In this document: piece after piece, positions 60,577 to 64,000 of the stretch
How positions within the stretch are numbered: position 1 is the first letter of the stretch
Layout of the letters: every line of letters begins with the position of its first letter
Assembly: GCF_002975175.1 (NCBI RefSeq)
Contig: NZ_PCNZ01000003.1
Coordinates: 333,926 to 397,925 of the forward strand
Source of the DNA: Bacillus sp. MYb209
Lineage (GTDB): Bacteria; Bacillota; Bacilli; Bacillales; Bacillaceae_G
DNA: 64,000 bases
Reading direction: 5' to 3'
Translations under genes and position numbers: made by a program
The notes under the pieces: model-generated
Told to the model about the DNA's origin: nothing
The model's input: only the letters and a program-made list of their open reading frames with translations
Databases searched by the model: none

Positions 60577-61788
60577 ATGAAACACGTAATTGCATTTGAT
60601 GTCAGTATGGGTAAAAGTTATATGGTAATTTATAATGCACAAAAACAATGTGTATTCGAAAGTGAAATCAAGCATTCTAAGCCTGATTTTGAAAAACTAC
60701 AAGAAAAGATACATAAGCTTACAGATGAGACTGGTGAATCACCTGAAATTGTGTTCGAAGCAACAGGGATTTATTCCAGACAGCTAGAACGATTTATGCA
60801 AGATAACCAGTATACATATTGTTTATTAAACCCATTAGAAGCCAAACTACAATGTGATTCCTTACGGATTCATAAGACAGACCGAAGCGATGCACACCGA
60901 TTAGCTCTCACTCATTTTACAGTTACCCGAAGGGTATCTACTGGAACTGATAACTTATTCTATCAGTTAAAATCTCTTTCTAGATTATATAGCGAACTGG
61001 ATGGTGAATTATCGATGATTCGCAGCCGTATGCATAAAGTAATCCAATTAACATTTCCAGAATTGGAAAGAATGTTTACCAGTAGATCTGATTTGTTTTT
61101 AAATTTTGTTCAACTATTCCCCCACCCAGATTGTGTTTTAGGTCTTTCTAAAACCATTATAAAAAATCGTATTCGTGCCAACACCAATAAAAAAATATCA
61201 AATATTACGGCGGAGAAAAAAGCGATTCAGATACTTGAAATAGCGAAAACTTCCTATCCTGCTGTTTCTAAGAACGATGTTCTGTGTGATCAACTCAAAT
61301 TATACGCAAGGCGCTATCAAGAGCTTCTTCACCAAAAAGAATGCTGTATTAACAAGATGGTGTATGTAGCCGAGCAACGTGCAGAATACGATATCATTCG
61401 CAGTCTTCCTGGGATTGGGCCGAATACTGCCGTACGCTTGATGGCTGAAATAGGAGATATTACTCGTTTTAATAATAACAAGCAACTTAATGCATTTGCT
61501 GGCATTGATATACGCCGTTTTCAATCAGGTAAAACCTTTTTTAAAGATAAAATCAATAAACGTGGAAATAAACATTTGCGGAAGCTCCTTTTCCTCATCA
61601 TCCAGAACATGATTAAACAACGACGTTACGGACAAAATCACATTGTTGAGTATTACGATAAATTAAAAACGCAACCTTATAACAAATGTCATAAAGTTGC
61701 GTCCATTGCATGTGTAAATAAGTTATTGAAGCTTCTCTTCTACCTCATTACACATAATATGTACTATGATTATCGATTAACCGCCTGA
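60577..61788 (+). CDS. IS110-family transposase (DEDD recombinase)
   Basis: A 403-residue recombinase. The RuvC-like DEDD domain starts MKHVIAFDVSMGKSY (first Asp at residue 8), then IVFEATGIYSRQLERF (Glu) and KTDRSDAHRLALTHF (Asp). A coiled-coil linker follows, then the C-terminal Tnp20 domain: LPGIGPNTAVRLMAEIGDIT, NAFAGIDIRRFQSGK with the likely catalytic serine, and INKRGNKHLRKLLFLI. All key parts are present, so it should be active. ATG 60577 follows GAGGAGG. It acts with an RNA made from its upstream region to join donor and target DNA. Confidence 0.93.
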   Translation: MKHVIAFDVSMGKSYMVIYNAQKQCVFESEIKHSKPDFEKLQEKIHKLTDETGESPEIVFEATGIYSRQLERFMQDNQYTYCLLNPLEAKLQCDSLRIHKTDRSDAHRLALTHFTVTRRVSTGTDNLFYQLKSLSRLYSELDGELSMIRSRMHKVIQLTFPELERMFTSRSDLFLNFVQLFPHPDCVLGLSKTIIKNRIRANTNKKISNITAEKKAIQILEIAKTSYPAVSKNDVLCDQLKLYARRYQELLHQKECCINKMVYVAEQRAEYDIIRSLPGIGPNTAVRLMAEIGDITRFNNNKQLNAFAGIDIRRFQSGKTFFKDKINKRGNKHLRKLLFLIIQNMIKQRRYGQNHIVEYYDKLKTQPYNKCHKVASIACVNKLLKLLFYLITHNMYYDYRLTA

Positions 61789-61864
61789 AACCATAGTTTC
61801 ATTCATCACACCATATCTGCCCCCTATTAAAAAATGGACACATATTAGGGGTATTTGGTTTGCA

Positions 61865-61905
61865 TTCTAATTGACTTAAAATCTCTGACATTTGATCAAT
61901 TAGAA
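61865..61905. repeat. 10-bp hairpin beside the intact IS110 right end
   Basis: TTCTAATTGA (61865-61874) pairs with TCAATTAGAA (61896-61905). It occupies the same place as the unrelated hairpin 5347-5380 at the deleted copy. Confidence 0.5.
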
Positions 61906-61922
61906 CTCTAAAAAACAGTTGA

Positions 61923-62054
61923 CTAATCGTAAGAAAAGCACCCGTTATGGGCGCTTAACTTTTTTCTATCTTCAAAAATAAAGTCAACATCATCATCTTC
62001 ATTAGTACTTTCAATAACAACGTCATTCCTACTTTCTATTGAAAGTTTCGGCTT
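61923..62054 (-). pseudogene. 3' remnant of an acidic protein gene
   Basis: The minus strand reads KPKLSIESRNDVVIESTNED, DDVDFIFEDRKKLSA and then runs into the IS110-flanking block. It is protein-like but has stops and frame changes just upstream (62055-62110), and no start. Not recognised. Confidence 0.25.
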
Positions 62055-62122
62055 TTGTTTTCTATTTAAAGTTCACCATACTCATTTTCACTAAAATAGT
62101 TTCAAAATTTTTCATTGAATAT

Positions 62123-63292
62123 TTATAATACTTTTAAAAGATTTGAAAAAGAACCGATATTTCTTGATTTTTGTGGAGTGACGGGTTGCACTTTTAATTC
62201 TTTTAACCCTTCTTTTAATGTGACCGCATCTGTTCGTAATGTTTTCCAACTGTCTTTCGCTGCATTCAAGTTAAGTGCTAAGAATTTAAATTTGTTTTGA
62301 TCCGCTTTTTGAGATGCATTATCAATATGTCCCAGTACTCCCGAATATTTAGAATCTAAATCATGCCATTGCGTGGACATATAAGTAAGATTATTAATAG
62401 CTTTATCAATTGCACTATGCATCTCACTAATATTATTAAATGCAACTCCAACTACACGATTTAATGTTATTTTATAATCTACAGTCTGACTTAATTTTGC
62501 TAATTCCGGCTCTAACCAGCCTAACTTACTTCTTGCATCACCTATCATTATACCACCAGCAATCAATGTAGGAATAAATGGGACCTTTACCATGTCCAAT
62601 CCCTTAGATTCTATGCCTTTCTGATAGTTTATTTCCGCTAAAACTTCATTTAGACGCTTTTGATCATCCTCAACCGCAGCTCCTTGGTTTTTTAAAATCG
62701 ACTGCAAGAGATCTTTATCGCTTCCAAATGCTCTAACATCTTGTCCAATATCTTCTTTTAACTTAGTTAATTCTTGTATTAATTGTTTTGCATACTCTTC
62801 GTTTTTTTGAATTTCAACTCGTAAATCTGTAATCCCTTTTTTTAAAGTATCTCCATTCCCTGTATGAATCGCCTCTACTAATGTTTCATAATAATTGTTA
62901 AATTTTGTATCGTATTCAATAATGCCTGTCAATGTATCTATCAGTTTTCTTTTTACTTGCGTATCCCATGTAACAGCATGTGCTCTTGCATTCTTTTGAT
63001 TTTGTACAATTTTAATAGGTAAATCTGCATACCCATTAATAATAATCCCCTCAAAATTTACATCTGGATTATTAATTAACAAACAAGAATAGTCATTCAT
63101 AGATTTTGCAAATAACCCAGCATCCTGCAAAGCTTTTTTCATCTTTTCTTCATTTGCTGAAAGAGATATATCTCCATTATTAGTTTGTTCAATTCCACTT
63201 GCAAAAGTTGCTACTGGTGTGACTGCATAAGTGGTTGTCATAGTTAAAAATGTTGATACAGCGAGTAGTTTGTAAGGGATTTTTTTTATCAT
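62123..63292 (-). CDS. hblB: Haemolysin BL B' component, HblB
   Basis: Secreted pore-forming-toxin-family protein of 389 residues. Signal peptide: MIKKIPYKLLAVSTFLTMTT to about residue 32 (TFAS). The mature part is the alpha-helical ClyA-like fold of Hbl/Nhe proteins, with a central hydrophobic hairpin PFIPTLIAGGIMIGDARSK and the long helices VDYKITLNRVVGVAFNNISE and MSTQWHDLDSKYSGVLGHI. It is the gene after hblA, as in hblCDAB. Its last 130 residues are almost the same as those of HblA, but it ends with an extra tail (SRNIGSFSNLLKVL). ATG 63292 follows AGGAGGAG. HblB is not strictly needed for haemolysis in known strains. IS110 lies 180 bases downstream. Confidence 0.92.
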   Translation of the reverse strand: MIKKIPYKLLAVSTFLTMTTTYAVTPVATFASGIEQTNNGDISLSANEEKMKKALQDAGLFAKSMNDYSCLLINNPDVNFEGIIINGYADLPIKIVQNQKNARAHAVTWDTQVKRKLIDTLTGIIEYDTKFNNYYETLVEAIHTGNGDTLKKGITDLRVEIQKNEEYAKQLIQELTKLKEDIGQDVRAFGSDKDLLQSILKNQGAAVEDDQKRLNEVLAEINYQKGIESKGLDMVKVPFIPTLIAGGIMIGDARSKLGWLEPELAKLSQTVDYKITLNRVVGVAFNNISEMHSAIDKAINNLTYMSTQWHDLDSKYSGVLGHIDNASQKADQNKFKFLALNLNAAKDSWKTLRTDAVTLKEGLKELKVQPVTPQKSRNIGSFSNLLKVL

Positions 63293-63423
63293 TTCATACT
63301 CCTCCTATATAGGTTTTGATTTTCAGTTCATTTCTTCTTTAAAAGTGATGTCTTTCAAAATTTTTAAAAGTAAGCAAAATTGCACGATTATCTTGGCATT
63401 TGGATGAAACTTATATAAAAATG

Positions 63424-63455
63424 AAAGGCGAAGTCTTTAATGAGACTCCGCCTTT
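63424..63455. terminator. Hairpin between hblA and hblB
   Basis: AAAGGCGAAGTCT (63424-63436) pairs with AGACTCCGCCTTT (63443-63455), one mismatch. It may end most hblCDA transcripts before hblB, which lies 130 bases further. Confidence 0.75.
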
Positions 63456-63554
63456 TTGATGTATAAGGAATTATTAGTTGTTTTATGACTATTTAACAAT
63501 GTAATCATAGATTCTCTATGCTTTGCGTCACTTCGCAACAGAACTAATATTTCC

Positions 63555-64000
63555 CTATTTTTGCGGGATAACAGGTTCCACCTTTAATTCTTTTATCCCT
63601 TCTTTTAATGTGACCGCATCTGTCCGTAATGTTTTCCAACTCTCTTGAGCTGCATTCAAGTTAGGTTTTAAGAATTTAAATTTATTTTGATCAGCTTTTT
63701 GAGATGCATTATCAATGTGTCCCAGTACTCCCGAATATTGAGAATCTAAATCATGCCACTGCGTGGACATATAAGTAAGAGCATTAATAGCATCATCAAG
63801 CGCCTTATGCATCTCACTAATATTATTATACGCAACTCCAACTACACGATTTAATGTTACTTTATAATCTACGGTCTTACGTAATTCTGCTAATGTAGGT
63901 TCTAACTTGCCTAAATTATCTTGCGCTACACCAACTATTATCCCACCAATAATCGGTAGGCCCAAAATGGCACCCTTCATTACATTAAATCCATCAGATT
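63555..64000 (-). CDS. hblA: Haemolysin BL binding component B, HblA (5' part outside window)
   Basis: The last 148 codons of hblA. The hydrophobic hairpin MKGAILGLPIIGGIIVGVAQ is followed by DNLGKLEPTLAELRKTVDYK, VTLNRVVGVAYNNISEMHKA, LTYMSTQWHDLDSQYSGVLG and the end KELKVEPVIPQK, which match HblA. The protein binds cells and, with L1 and L2, forms the haemolysin BL pore that causes diarrhoeal disease. The frame is open to the window edge. It lies 262 bases before hblB; the PlcR-controlled promoter would be far upstream of hblC, outside the window. Confidence 0.92.
   Translation of the reverse strand, partial: SDGFNVMKGAILGLPIIGGIIVGVAQDNLGKLEPTLAELRKTVDYKVTLNRVVGVAYNNISEMHKALDDAINALTYMSTQWHDLDSQYSGVLGHIDNASQKADQNKFKFLKPNLNAAQESWKTLRTDAVTLKEGIKELKVEPVIPQK

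Larger units (their letters stand above)
60314..61944 (+). mobile_element. IS110-family insertion sequence, intact copy
   Basis: About 1.63 kb, bounded by the limits of homology with the deleted copy at 4647-5418. It has a 260-base structured 5' non-coding region, a 403-codon transposase and a 3' non-coding part with the block TATTAGGGGTATTT. There are no terminal inverted repeats, as usual for the family. Exact ends cannot be fixed without an empty site. Confidence 0.8.

Overview
The window is from a Bacillus cereus-group chromosome (B. cereus/B. thuringiensis type). This rests on the AT-rich composition, AGGAGG-type ribosome sites with many TTG/GTG starts, the 3' end of a haemolysin BL operon (hblA, hblB) at the right edge, a BclA/C1q-like exosporium-type protein, a YerA-type adenine deaminase, and IS110-, IS3- and IS231-like elements. 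No rRNA, tRNA or CRISPR array was seen.

Layout. 1-3452: sugar-type ABC importer operon (solute-binding lipoprotein, two permeases) with a DeoR-family repressor. 3800-4520: DUF2975 membrane protein plus a small Cro/CI regulator. 4647-7039: an internally deleted IS110-family copy, a small unknown gene and a gene-poor stretch with terminators. 7040-12643: single housekeeping or accessory genes (C1q-like protein, kinase, GNAT, VOC, zinc ribbon, beta-propeller lactonase, DUF2812/PadR pair). 12850-16023: MoxR-DUF58-membrane protein operon. 16095-25833: MHS transporter, class III aminotransferase, short catalase, adenine deaminase-like protein, secreted serine hydrolase and a truncated FtsX permease. 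26075-31759: a likely sigma-54 regulon with amidohydrolase, sodium:solute symporter, DUF3311 protein and a divergent enhancer-binding regulator. 31760-36554: decayed, repeat-rich DNA with three small genes each broken by one stop codon, an IS4/IS231-like remnant and an IS3 element. 36593-40251: MarR-nitroreductase-monooxygenase operon and a Tet(M)-like GTPase. 40321-49855: ten-gene aromatic catabolic operon. 50479-53779: MerR and PucR-type regulators. 54219-58876: a five-gene cluster with two ThiF/E1-like enzymes. 59527-61944: Rpn nuclease remnant and a complete IS110 copy. 62123-64000: hblB and the 3' end of hblA.

Two regions stand out. The operon 49855 to 40321 encodes, in transcription order, a 3-hydroxyacyl-CoA dehydrogenase, enoyl-CoA hydratase, thiolase, acyl-CoA ligase, hotdog thioesterase, FAD hydroxylase, an unknown protein, fumarylpyruvate hydrolase, a DinB protein and gentisate 1,2-dioxygenase. 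It reads as a complete route from an unsaturated hydroxyaryl acid (for example 4-hydroxycinnamate) through 4-hydroxybenzoyl-CoA, an NIH-shift hydroxylation to gentisyl-CoA and gentisate, then ring cleavage to pyruvate and fumarate; the DinB protein is the best candidate for the thiol-dependent maleylpyruvate isomerase. The operon 58876 to 54219 has two paralogous E1-like adenylating enzymes with the same C-terminal tail, a DUF441 membrane protein, a lipoprotein alpha/beta hydrolase and an isopropylmalate/homocitrate synthase-like enzyme fused to a cupin. I do not recognise this combination; it is the best candidate for an undescribed biosynthetic system.

Regulation visible in the sequence includes a -24/-12 promoter with an upstream inverted repeat at the usual enhancer distance, a 15-bp-spaced operator array before padR, paired palindromes before the marR operon, a 13-bp inverted repeat before the ABC operon, and a structured 5' region in both IS110 copies with a compensatory base change, consistent with a bridge RNA.
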